Shown here: piece after piece, positions 8,260 to 16,632 of the stretch
Position numbering within the stretch: the stretch's first letter is position 1
Layout: each line of letters opens with the position of its first letter
Assembly: GCA_002737115.1 (NCBI GenBank)
Contig: NSHR01000018.1
Coordinates: 1 to 42,023, forward strand
Length of the DNA stretch: 42,023 nucleotides
Reading direction: 5' to 3'
DNA from: Gemmatimonadota bacterium
GTDB lineage: Bacteria > Gemmatimonadota > Gemmatimonadetes > Gemmatimonadales > Gemmatimonadaceae
Program-made: the position numbers and the translations under genes
Notes under the pieces: generated by a model
The model's database searches: none
The model's input: the letters and a program-made list of their open reading frames with translations, nothing else
What the model was told of the DNA's origin: nothing

Positions 8260-9003
8260 TTAAAGAGCCCGCCGTATTCCCACGCCTTGTTCCTTCAGCT
8301 TCGCGGAGAGTTCCGGCTCCACGGCGATCCCGCCGCGTGCCAGGGCGCTGTGGATCATGCCGCCGTTGCCCGTAGCGATGCCGACGTGCGTGATGCGCTG
8401 GTCATCGCGGTCGGAGAAGAACAGCAGGTCTCCCGGCGCATGTGCGGCCGTCACATCGTCCGAGATCAGCACCGTGTCCTCCGCTTGCTGCCACGCATCG
8501 CGCCGGAGTGGAACACCGTGCAGCGCGAAGATCCGCTGGACGAAACCGGAGCAATCCACGCCCCAAGGCGTGACGCCTCCCCACAGGTAGCTGGTACCGG
8601 TGAACAGAGTGAGCGCACTCCGCACGATCGCGTTGCGGTCGCGCGGGAAGTGTGTGGCGCGGGTGGCAGGATCGATCGCCACGCCGTCGACCACCTCCGG
8701 TCCCGGTGCCAGGCGGGCACCAAGCGGCAGGGCTTGGCGCTGTCCCTCTGCGTCACGCGTCACGCACCCCAGTGAAATGCGCCACGTGGCCTCGGTGCCG
8801 GTGAACGGCATCAGAAAGCCCGCGTGCGTCCATCCCTCAAAGTCGTCGGCGCCGCGCACGTGCAGCCAGTCGCCGCGGCCGTCTACCAGCTGCAGCACGT
8901 CACCAGCCAGGAGCTGCGACGTGAGCGACGCGGAGATGCGCGCCTCGCCGAGCAGTGGAGCGATGGCCGTTCGGACCGTAAAACGGTCGGCGGTGGGAGT
9001 CAT
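8260..9003 (-). CDS. NlpC/P60 (C40) cell-wall endopeptidase with SH3-like domain
   Basis: A 247-residue cysteine peptidase of the YkfC type, expected to cleave the gamma-D-Glu bond in peptidoglycan stem peptides. Residues 5-65 form a bacterial SH3-like domain (GDWLHVRGADDFEGWTHAGFL), and a second SH3-like stretch follows. The catalytic domain starts near 125, with Cys151 in GVDCSGFVQRIFALHG, His206 in RITHVGIATG and His218 in MIHSA. No signal peptide is visible, so it may act on recycled muropeptides in the cytoplasm or be exported in another way. A TAAGTT box 6 bases before the ATG suggests leaderless transcription. Confidence 0.92.
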   Translation of the reverse strand: MTPTADRFTVRTAIAPLLGEARISASLTSQLLAGDVLQLVDGRGDWLHVRGADDFEGWTHAGFLMPFTGTEATWRISLGCVTRDAEGQRQALPLGARLAPGPEVVDGVAIDPATRATHFPRDRNAIVRSALTLFTGTSYLWGGVTPWGVDCSGFVQRIFALHGVPLRRDAWQQAEDTVLISDDVTAAHAPGDLLFFSDRDDQRITHVGIATGNGGMIHSALARGGIAVEPELSAKLKEQGVGIRRAL

Positions 9004-9009
9004 CCCGAC

Positions 9010-9015
9010 AACTTA
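9010..9015 (-). promoter_or_regulatory. -10-like box (TAAGTT) of the NlpC/P60 gene
   Basis: Read on the minus strand, TAAGTT is followed by GTCGGG and then the ATG at 9003, a six-base gap. No convincing -35 element is seen 17 bases further upstream. Confidence 0.35.
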
Positions 9016-9068
9016 ACGCGACGCGTGGATCAGCAGCAGGCGCGATCCCATCGAAGTCGACAGCGCGT

Positions 9069-10373
9069 TCATGCCCACCCGGAGACGTACCCCGAGAGTT
9101 GTGGCGCTTCGCCGGTGGAGTCGAGGAGCTGCGACACGATCCGCGACGCATTACGCGCCTCCTCACAGATCTGTTCAATCACGAGACGATCCTGCGGCAG
9201 CATCGTCGACGAAGTGGCCTGCAACTCCGCCATGGCCAGCAGGCTCGCCAGCGGGTTGTTTAGCGCGTTCGCCACGCGTTCGATCTCTTCGTTCGTGACG
9301 TCACGGATGATGCCGAGCACGCCCACCACGGCGCCGTGCTCGTAAATCGGCGCCGTGGTGATGATGCCCATGCGAGGTCCGTTCGCACCGAGGAATCGCA
9401 TCTGGAGTCGGCGACGATGGCCCGCGAGTGTCTCGGCCACCATCGCAACGGCCGCCGACTGATCGGCTGGGTACACCAGCGACGAGAAGTGGTGTCCGAG
9501 GACCTCTTCCCGTTGCAGGCCAGATTCCTTCAGGAAGCCTGGGTTCACCGATATGAACAGGCCGTTCAGATCGCAGGTACAGATGGCGTCCGTCGCCGCT
9601 TCCTCGAGTCGCATGTTCACCGATTCGGACCGTTCGCGGGCTCGCGACTCGGCGCGTTGCTCTGTGAGGTCGTGCAGACACGCGACGGTGCCCGTGACCT
9701 GGCCCAGTTCAAACAGCGGCGCTGAGCTGACGCGCACCAAGCAACGCTCTCCGTCAGCGCGCAGCAATTCGCATTCGTACTGTTGGCCTTTCCCTTCACG
9801 GGCCAGCTGTTCGAACGCCTGCACGCTCTCGATCCAATCGGAAGGCGTGAGGTTGGTGAACACTTCACCCTCGAGATTCGGCCGACAGAGCAGCAGGTGC
9901 GCTGCCGGATTCGCGAACGTGATACCCCCCGCAAGATCCGTGATCATGATGGCGTCCGACACCGTGTCGAGCACCTTGCGATGCCGCTCGGCCAGGCGGT
10001 GTGAATCCGTCACGTCGTCGAACGTGATGACGCAGCCGCACTCGGGGTGCGGTACCGCGAGGAGCGAGAACAAGCGGCCGGTCGCGTTGTCACGCACGAG
10101 TTCGCGCGTGGGCTCCCCGTCCGCCAACGCCCGGGAGATGAATCGATCGACGGCGTTGGCATCGAGCGTCTCGCTGCTGCCCAGCAGCGCATCGCGGAAG
10201 TGTCGACCCAATAACGCCGGAATCGTCGTGCCGCACAGCTCTGCCGCGCGCGCGTTGCAACGGGTCACCGTGAGCGATTCTTCGAGCAACATGATACCGC
10301 TCGCCGTGCTGTCGAACGCCACCTTCCACTCGCGCGTCGCCTTCTCCACCTCCTCAAACAGTCGCGCGTTCAC
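9069..10373 (-). CDS. C-terminal half of a split sensor protein: three PAS domains and a degenerate dimerisation domain
   Basis: Written as 434 residues from the GTG at 10373. Three PAS domains are visible, at about 11-120, 133-250 and 262-375. A histidine-kinase-like dimerisation helix follows, but its H-box reads VANALNNPLASLL, with Asn (codon 9269-9267) where kinases have the phospho-accepting His. The protein stops about 70 residues later, with no HATPase domain. The frame is continuous with the GAF-rich frame upstream and separated from it only by the TAG at 10406-10404 and ten sense codons (RLADQVAVAI, then VNARLFEE). It is most likely the second half of one gene of about 1000 residues. 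Whether it is translated alone from the GTG is unknown. Confidence 0.7.
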   Translation of the reverse strand: MNARLFEEVEKATREWKVAFDSTASGIMLLEESLTVTRCNARAAELCGTTIPALLGRHFRDALLGSSETLDANAVDRFISRALADGEPTRELVRDNATGRLFSLLAVPHPECGCVITFDDVTDSHRLAERHRKVLDTVSDAIMITDLAGGITFANPAAHLLLCRPNLEGEVFTNLTPSDWIESVQAFEQLAREGKGQQYECELLRADGERCLVRVSSAPLFELGQVTGTVACLHDLTEQRAESRARERSESVNMRLEEAATDAICTCDLNGLFISVNPGFLKESGLQREEVLGHHFSSLVYPADQSAAVAMVAETLAGHRRRLQMRFLGANGPRMGIITTAPIYEHGAVVGVLGIIRDVTNEEIERVANALNNPLASLLAMAELQATSSTMLPQDRLVIEQICEEARNASRIVSQLLDSTGEAPQLSGYVSGWA

Positions 10374-10403
10374 AATCGCGACCGCGACCTGATCAGCGAG
10401 ACG

Positions 10404-11925
10404 CTACAATACCTTACCATCGTCCTGATCAAACGGGCGATCGCGATTGATCACCGCAATCGCTCCGATCGTGCCCCGGCCCGTAATGAGCGGGGCGATC
10501 ACCATGCGCTGGATCGGCGCGTGCGACTGCACCATCCGTTGGATCGCGGTTTCGGTGTTCCCGTCGTTCAGCACGATCAGCTCGTTCGAGACCACCGAGC
10601 GTCCGATCACACTGCCGATCACGGGCAGATGCACGCCGCTGAGGACATCCGCGCTGCCGATCGAGGCCATGATGTGCAGATACTCGCCGTTGCGCAGCGC
10701 GACGCAGGCACCTTCGACGCCGAGCAGCGAGACCGTATGGCGCAAAATGCGACGCAGCACTTCCCCGAGCCGGAGCGACTCGCCAACGGCGCGCGCCACA
10801 TCGGCCAGCGCCTCGGTCGTGCGACGCTCGCGTTCACTCTCGGCGTATCGGCGGGCGTTGGCCATCGCAGTGACCGCCTGCGACGCCATGGTGGCCAGCA
10901 CTTCCTCGTCTTCCGCCGTGTATACGTCGGCGTTCGTGGAGTGCACGGCGAGCACGGCGAGCAAGCGAATACCCACGCGCATCGGGACCGCGAGCACCGA
11001 CGTCGCCACCCCCGACTCCCCGAGCACGTCGTACATCGAGAGCGGTGGGATGAGTCCGGCGCGTTTACGGGCGCGATCGGCGTCGCGATCGCCCACGCGC
11101 ACCGGACGTCCGGTGCGCGCGACTTCCGCCACGATGCCGTCGCCCAGACGCACCGGACCGCGGGCCCGTTCGACACCGCGAACCATACGCAAGGCGGTGG
11201 TCAGCATGTCGCCGTCGAGATCCGGGATCAGCACCGCCACACCGTCGGCGCGCACGGCCAGCTGGACCTGACGGGTGAGCTCACGCATGATCTCGTGCTC
11301 GTCGAGCGAGCGCGTGAGCGAGGCCCCGGCCTCCTGTAATCGCAGCAGCCGTTGATGACGCCGTTCAGCCAATTCCCGCAGCGCGTCATAGGCCACGCGC
11401 GCCGCCAGATGGCGCACGATCGCACTGAGGTCACAACGGCAGACTTCGCTGGGACGACGACCATCCCGCGGACCGGCCAGCGTCACGATGCCAAGCAGGT
11501 TGCCGTCCGCGCCACGCAGCAGCGCGACAATCAGGTCGGTGGGGAGCCAGGTATCGCCGTCTCCAGCCGGGTGCGCCACGGCGCCGAAGAACTCGCGGGA
11601 GACCCACGGATCGCTGCCGTCGAGCAGGTGCAGATCGCCCACGCGGAACCGCTCCAGATGCGACAAGCGACGACGCCAGACGGCACCGGGCAGCGGCTTC
11701 AGGGCGAGCCCGCTCTGCGAGGTGGTTTCCGGCAGCCCAGCCCGCACTACCAACAGCGGATTCAGCGACGCGTCGCGCAGTGAGATCACCACCCGGTCGA
11801 ACCCCATCCCGTGGAGCCGCTCCGCCGCGACCTGCACGCGAGCGGCCGTCGATTCGGCGCGATCGATCGCGTCGAGAGACTCCGTCAGCGAGAGCTCAGA
11901 CAGTCTGGATGGGGGGGGGCAGCAT
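10404..11925 (-). CDS. N-terminal half of a split sensor protein: three GAF-type domains, disrupted
   Basis: The open frame carries a partial GAF-like region (VAAERLHGMGFDRVVISLRD), a full GAF at about 'LTRSLDEHEIMRELTRQVQL' onward, and a third GAF ending INRDRPFDQDDGKVL at the TAG at 10406-10404. This is the usual spot for '(E/Q)RLADQVAVAI', so the stop looks like a point mutation. The 5' end is also unclear. The natural ATGs (11934, 11925) are out of frame with the domain because of a nine-base run of C on this strand (11919-11911); one base fewer would join them as MLPPPSRLSELSL. With the sequence as given, the first usable in-frame start is GTG 11837. It lies downstream of tamB on the same strand. 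Either a decaying gene or two sequence errors. Confidence 0.6.
11911..11919. repeat. nine-base mononucleotide run (G on +, C on -)
   Basis: Lies 3 bases after the ATG at 11925 of the GAF sensor frame. Run length decides whether that ATG is in frame with the GAF domains: 8 is in frame, 9 as seen is not. It could be a slippage site or a sequencing error. Confidence 0.7.
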
Positions 11926-11997
11926 CGGTGACATATTCCGAGGGAAGACGAACGGGCGACACAAGTCGAAACAAGATTCGACCGAGCCGGTGCGAGC

Positions 11998-14900
11998 TCA
12001 GAACGTCCAGCTGCGAAAGAAGTCGATGCCGATCTGCGGCGGCGTCTGCTGGAACGTGCGGCTGATCCCCTGTCGGCCGCAGGTCTGCGCACTGGAGCCC
12101 GGCTCGAGGCCGAGCGCCGCGCTCAGTCCCCCCTCGAAGCGCCGCTCCACCTTCACCCCCAGCCCCTGCGCGAACAGGGACAGCGCGTCGCCGCCTCCCG
12201 ACGTTTGGCTGGACAACCCGCACAGCCCCGTGCTGAAGGTGAAGTACGTATTTCGGGCAATTTGACCGCCGACTCCGACACGAGTAGAGGCGAGGATGCC
12301 GAGGCCATTCTCGCGCAGATTGGCGGCATCCCCGGGATTGAGGGCCGTTGGCTCCACTTGCACCACGTCGAAACGGCCGCCAGCCAAACGGCTCGACAGA
12401 TAGCTGCCCGCTAAACGGAGGGCGAGCGTCGCCCCCTGCTCAGCATACGGCGTACCCAACAAGGCGTACGCCGGCTCACCGGTCACGAGATAGCTCAACA
12501 GGTCGCTCTCGGGGAGCGGCGGGTTGTCGGCGCTGGACAGGGCCAGGGTGGGACGGTTGATCGTCCCGGCGATGTTCACGCGAACGCGCACGTCCTGCCG
12601 ATTGGAGTTCGGACGCGTCTCGCGGATGGTATGCAGCGCGGTGATATCGAGCGCAGGCTCGAGGTCGGGATCGCCGAAGAAACGCACGAGCCCACGCTCG
12701 ACCTCAAACCCCGGGCGGGCGATGCCGAGGTTGAGCTGATAGGTACCACGCTCCACCGTGAGCGAGTCGGCCAGCGCCAGGCGCGGTACCTGACCGTCGC
12801 GCGCGAGCGCCCGCGTCACGCGGAGCCCACCGCCCAGCTTAAGGTTGGCTTCCGGTGAGCGAAGCCAGACATCGTCGCCGATGCTGACGCGCACGTTGTC
12901 GAGCTGCAGGTTTTGCATGATCGCCCGCGGGGCGGACGGCAGCAGCCCGTTCACACCGAAGCGGGTGGTATCGATAATGTCGAGATTATCGGCGAGATCC
13001 AGCGCGCGACGTTGCGCGAGGGCGCGGATATACACGCGTCCCCGATCGATGCGCACGGCGCCTTGCACGCGAGGCGCATCGCGGGATCCGGACAGCGTGA
13101 TCGGCGTGGTCGTCGTCATCACGATCGACGCCGTTCGCGGCTTGTCCACCGCCTGAAACTCGTGGGCCGCCAGTCGGAGATCGAACGTGGGATTGGCGAT
13201 CTCCCGGATGCCAATCGCCCCGCTGATCCCGATCGAATCCTGCGGGCTGCCAGTCGTCGCACGGATGCGGCGAATCAGAATGCTGTCGCCGAAGAGTCCG
13301 ATGTCGGCGCGCGCGTGGTCAAGCCGGATGCCGAGATTGTCGAGCGACAGTGAGGCGCTATCGAGCCGGACCTCACCACGGAATCGAGGACGATCCCACG
13401 TACCGGTGAGCGCCACGTCGGTGAACAACGTACCGCGGGCGCGCGTGACGTCGGGAAACACCGACTCGAGCAACGTGAGGTCGGCTTGTGCGGTCGCAAT
13501 GCGACCGGTCAGCGGCTCGTTGAGTTGACGCGTCCGGTTGCCCATGAGGGCGAGGTCGAGGGGCAACGAGGCGGAGGCCTGCAGCGCCGGCTTGCCACCC
13601 AGTCGCAACGCGCCCTCGACATTCAAGCGCAGCGAATCGTAGTGCGCGGTGGCGAAGAGATCGCCGAAGCGGACGCGACCGGCGACGGCATCACGCAAGT
13701 CGACCGTTCCATCGATGCGTGGCTGTTCCCGCGTGCCACGCAGGGCAAGGGTGGCCGACGCGGTTCCGCGCGTGAGCCCCGAGGTGCGCAGCAGACGACC
13801 GATGTCGGCGAGCGCGACGCGATCGGCATCGAGGCGACCGGTCACGACGCCACCCGCCGCCAGTCCGCCACGCATCGCGATGCGACCGGTGTCAGTGTGC
13901 TGCAGCACCAGCGAGTCGAGCGAGCCCAAGGTGCCGTTCGCGCCGGGCATGAAGCGCAGCATGGCCGGCGCCACCAGCGTGAAACCGCGCGGACGCGCCA
14001 AGGCGCTGTCCACACGCAGGGTGAGCGTGTCGATGTTGACGACCGTGGAGTCGCCGTTCCGCGCCACGCCACCGGCCATCGCCACACGCGATTCCGACGA
14101 CGTGCGCATCTGCACCCCGAATCGTTCGGCCAGACCGCCGCGGAGGGTAGACTGCCCGGCGGCCGAGGCGATGTCGATCCCGGCGAACTGTGCCGAGTCC
14201 ATCGTGGCCGAGAGCGCGCCATTCGCCGCGCGCAACAGATCACGCACCGCGAGATCGACCGATGCCCGCTGCGCGCGCGACGTAGCGACGTGCACGTCGC
14301 GGGCATCGCCACGGAGCCGCAGATCGAGTCCGCGCGGGTCGAGCGTATCGATCGAGCCAGAGAGCTGTGCGGACAGTTCGATCGAACCGCGCAACGTGTC
14401 GCCGGCCAAGACGAACGCGCGCGTGGTGGAGTCAGTCGGCGAGAGCCACGGCCGCAGTCCACCCAGCGAGTCGACGATCATCGCAATCGAGAGCGAATCG
14501 CGCCGCGCCGCCGTGATCCCGAGACCGCCCTGTGCGGTGAGTCGCACCGCCGAGCTTTCGATCGTGAGCGTATCGACGCGCACGTGCCCGGAGTCGAAGA
14601 ACACCACCGCAGTGCCGCCGAAGAGCCGCGCATCGGCCACCCGTGAGAATTGATCCACCGTCGCGCGCAACGAGCCGCGCACCGTCTCGATGGTAGACGC
14701 GCTCAGGTCGACCGTGCCCAGCATCGAGAGCGAGGTGATTGGGTACCGATTGTCACCGAGTAGATTCTGCAGATTACCGCCACGCACGCGCCATTGTCCG
14801 GTGGCGCCCATCTCCGGCTCGAACGCGTCAGCGCGGCCAACGAACGAGATCTCGCCGCCTTCGCCCGCGAGTGTGGTCTGCACGTTGAACTGCTCGGCCA

Positions 14901-16632
14901 TACCCGCGGCTTTAATGCGACCCACCGCCGAACCGCGCAGCGGCAACGACGGATAGGAGCGGGAGAGCGTGGTGTACGAAAGTGGCGCGGCCTGCATGTC
15001 CACGTCGAATTTCACGCCTTCGGTCACCAGCGTAAAATGCCCATCGCCGGTGAATCGTGACGGCTGACCGGGACCGTCCACCAGCTCGATGTCGGCCTTG
15101 GAGAAGAAGGCATCGTACCAGAGCGAGTCGAGGCGCATGGTGCCGCGCGCGAAGCCGTTCAGGTCAGGGAACAGCGGATTCACGAAGCGCGGCGTGCGCA
15201 TGTCGAGCTGCTGAATCTCGAGATCGACGCCTTTCAGGATCGCCTCAGCCGGCGTATAGATGTCCACCGTACCACGCGCCCTGGCGCGCGAGATCGCCCC
15301 GGGCACGTGCGTGTCGGAAAATGTGAGCTGCGCGTCGTCCAGCTGCCAATTGGTGATCGGCCCGCCGCGTGCCATCACCCGACCCGTAACGTTGCCCTGC
15401 CAATCATACGGGAATGGCTCGCCGTTGAACCAGCGCAGCAACTCGGTGTTGGCTGGCAGCAATGCGAGATCGACGTCGTTCACCTTAAGCACAGGACCGC
15501 CCACGGCGAACGTCATGTTGCCCTTGATCCGCGATCGCAGCGCGCGGGCATCCATATCACGCAGGCCGTACTCGATGATCGCAAGGTTCGCAGGATCGTT
15601 CTTGATCGTGATGAACGTGCTGCCACCACCGGTCCAGGGCAGCGTGGCATTGATCCACGACATGTCGGCCATCGCCACGCTGTCGCCTTTGAGCTTCACG
15701 TCGTACCGCACCGGCAGACCACTGCCCCACACGACCTTGGCCGTGCCGTGCGCGCCGGAGTTGGCCAGCTGAAAGCTCACGCCGTCGATCCAGAGGGAGT
15801 CGGCGACTTTCCGCACGGTCCCCTTCATGTTGCGGAACCAGAACGGCGGATAGATCCACACCACGTCCATCTTTTGCATCGCCAGCCTCATGCCCGCCGA
15901 ATCGGGATCGGCGATGCGTGAAGGGCCGAGGGCGAGCGAACCGCGCACGAATCGATACACGCGCACGAACCGATTGCCGTCGCGACGGACCTCACCGTCG
16001 AGTCGCGTGAGATTGAAGGTGAGCGCGCTATCGCGCTTCGCCCCCTTGAGCGTATCGGATAAGACCCATGGCAAGCGCGCCGTGAACGTCAGTTCGCGGA
16101 TCGTCGTGGTATCGATGACGATGTACTCCCCGAACCGACTGGCCGACTTCGCCGACAGGGCACCGGTTTTCCGAAGCGCCCGCTTCCAGTTCCACTCGTC
16201 ATTGCCGTAGTCGATCATCGTGATCGATGGCCGCATGATCTCGAGGGACTTAATCACGATGCGCCGATCGAGCAGGTCGCGCAGATCATAGGTGGCGCGG
16301 ATCGGACCGGTACTCAGGAACGGCGTGCCGTCGGGAGCGCGGATGTCGATCGAGTCGATCGTGATATCGGTGAACAGCGTGCCGCTCACCTTCCCCACGT
16401 AGAGTGTGCCGGGGATAGCACGGCCGATCACCGGGACCAACGCGCGCAGGATTACGGCGCGCCCCCGATCGGTTTGCGTAAGCGCAGCCACCCCGCCCAC
16501 GGCCAGCGCCATGAGCGAGAGCAACACCGCCGCCGTCGCCAGCACCACCGTCCGCCGCCGGAGACGACGCGGCCCGCGCGTGTCGGTGACTGGCCGTTCG
16601 ACCGCGGCGTTCGGCGTCGTGTCGTTGCGCAT
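11998..16632 (-). CDS. tamB: TamB-family translocation/assembly protein (DUF490)
   Basis: A 1544-residue AsmA-like protein. An N-terminal basic stretch and one membrane anchor (about residues 28-50, VVLATAAVLLSLMALAVGGVAAL) tie it to the inner membrane. The rest is a very long beta-rich rod of repeating strands of the type that forms a periplasmic groove. The C-terminal 350 residues have the DUF490 features (GRVYIRAL, GGLRV, DLLSYLVTGEP), ending GIDFFRSWTF. Family members bridge to an Omp85 partner and are implicated in phospholipid transport to, or protein assembly in, the outer membrane. The start ATG at 16632 overlaps the Omp85 stop by one base, giving a tight two-gene operon. Confidence 0.93.
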   Translation of the reverse strand: MRNDTTPNAAVERPVTDTRGPRRLRRRTVVLATAAVLLSLMALAVGGVAALTQTDRGRAVILRALVPVIGRAIPGTLYVGKVSGTLFTDITIDSIDIRAPDGTPFLSTGPIRATYDLRDLLDRRIVIKSLEIMRPSITMIDYGNDEWNWKRALRKTGALSAKSASRFGEYIVIDTTTIRELTFTARLPWVLSDTLKGAKRDSALTFNLTRLDGEVRRDGNRFVRVYRFVRGSLALGPSRIADPDSAGMRLAMQKMDVVWIYPPFWFRNMKGTVRKVADSLWIDGVSFQLANSGAHGTAKVVWGSGLPVRYDVKLKGDSVAMADMSWINATLPWTGGGSTFITIKNDPANLAIIEYGLRDMDARALRSRIKGNMTFAVGGPVLKVNDVDLALLPANTELLRWFNGEPFPYDWQGNVTGRVMARGGPITNWQLDDAQLTFSDTHVPGAISRARARGTVDIYTPAEAILKGVDLEIQQLDMRTPRFVNPLFPDLNGFARGTMRLDSLWYDAFFSKADIELVDGPGQPSRFTGDGHFTLVTEGVKFDVDMQAAPLSYTTLSRSYPSLPLRGSAVGRIKAAGMAEQFNVQTTLAGEGGEISFVGRADAFEPEMGATGQWRVRGGNLQNLLGDNRYPITSLSMLGTVDLSASTIETVRGSLRATVDQFSRVADARLFGGTAVVFFDSGHVRVDTLTIESSAVRLTAQGGLGITAARRDSLSIAMIVDSLGGLRPWLSPTDSTTRAFVLAGDTLRGSIELSAQLSGSIDTLDPRGLDLRLRGDARDVHVATSRAQRASVDLAVRDLLRAANGALSATMDSAQFAGIDIASAAGQSTLRGGLAERFGVQMRTSSESRVAMAGGVARNGDSTVVNIDTLTLRVDSALARPRGFTLVAPAMLRFMPGANGTLGSLDSLVLQHTDTGRIAMRGGLAAGGVVTGRLDADRVALADIGRLLRTSGLTRGTASATLALRGTREQPRIDGTVDLRDAVAGRVRFGDLFATAHYDSLRLNVEGALRLGGKPALQASASLPLDLALMGNRTRQLNEPLTGRIATAQADLTLLESVFPDVTRARGTLFTDVALTGTWDRPRFRGEVRLDSASLSLDNLGIRLDHARADIGLFGDSILIRRIRATTGSPQDSIGISGAIGIREIANPTFDLRLAAHEFQAVDKPRTASIVMTTTTPITLSGSRDAPRVQGAVRIDRGRVYIRALAQRRALDLADNLDIIDTTRFGVNGLLPSAPRAIMQNLQLDNVRVSIGDDVWLRSPEANLKLGGGLRVTRALARDGQVPRLALADSLTVERGTYQLNLGIARPGFEVERGLVRFFGDPDLEPALDITALHTIRETRPNSNRQDVRVRVNIAGTINRPTLALSSADNPPLPESDLLSYLVTGEPAYALLGTPYAEQGATLALRLAGSYLSSRLAGGRFDVVQVEPTALNPGDAANLRENGLGILASTRVGVGGQIARNTYFTFSTGLCGLSSQTSGGGDALSLFAQGLGVKVERRFEGGLSAALGLEPGSSAQTCGRQGISRTFQQTPPQIGIDFFRSWTF

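Noticed and set aside
10404-10406. The TAG as a pyrrolysine or other recoded codon
   Set aside because: No pyrrolysine genes or recoding signal are seen, the site is not a known Pyl position, and the gene has other defects, so mutation or sequence error is simpler.
13486-14646. Long plus-strand open frame opposite tamB (and similar ones at 10447-11339 and 35211-36335)
   Set aside because: Arginine- and histidine-rich or serine/arginine-rich translations without domains, lying antisense to genes with clear family matches; these are shadows caused by high GC.
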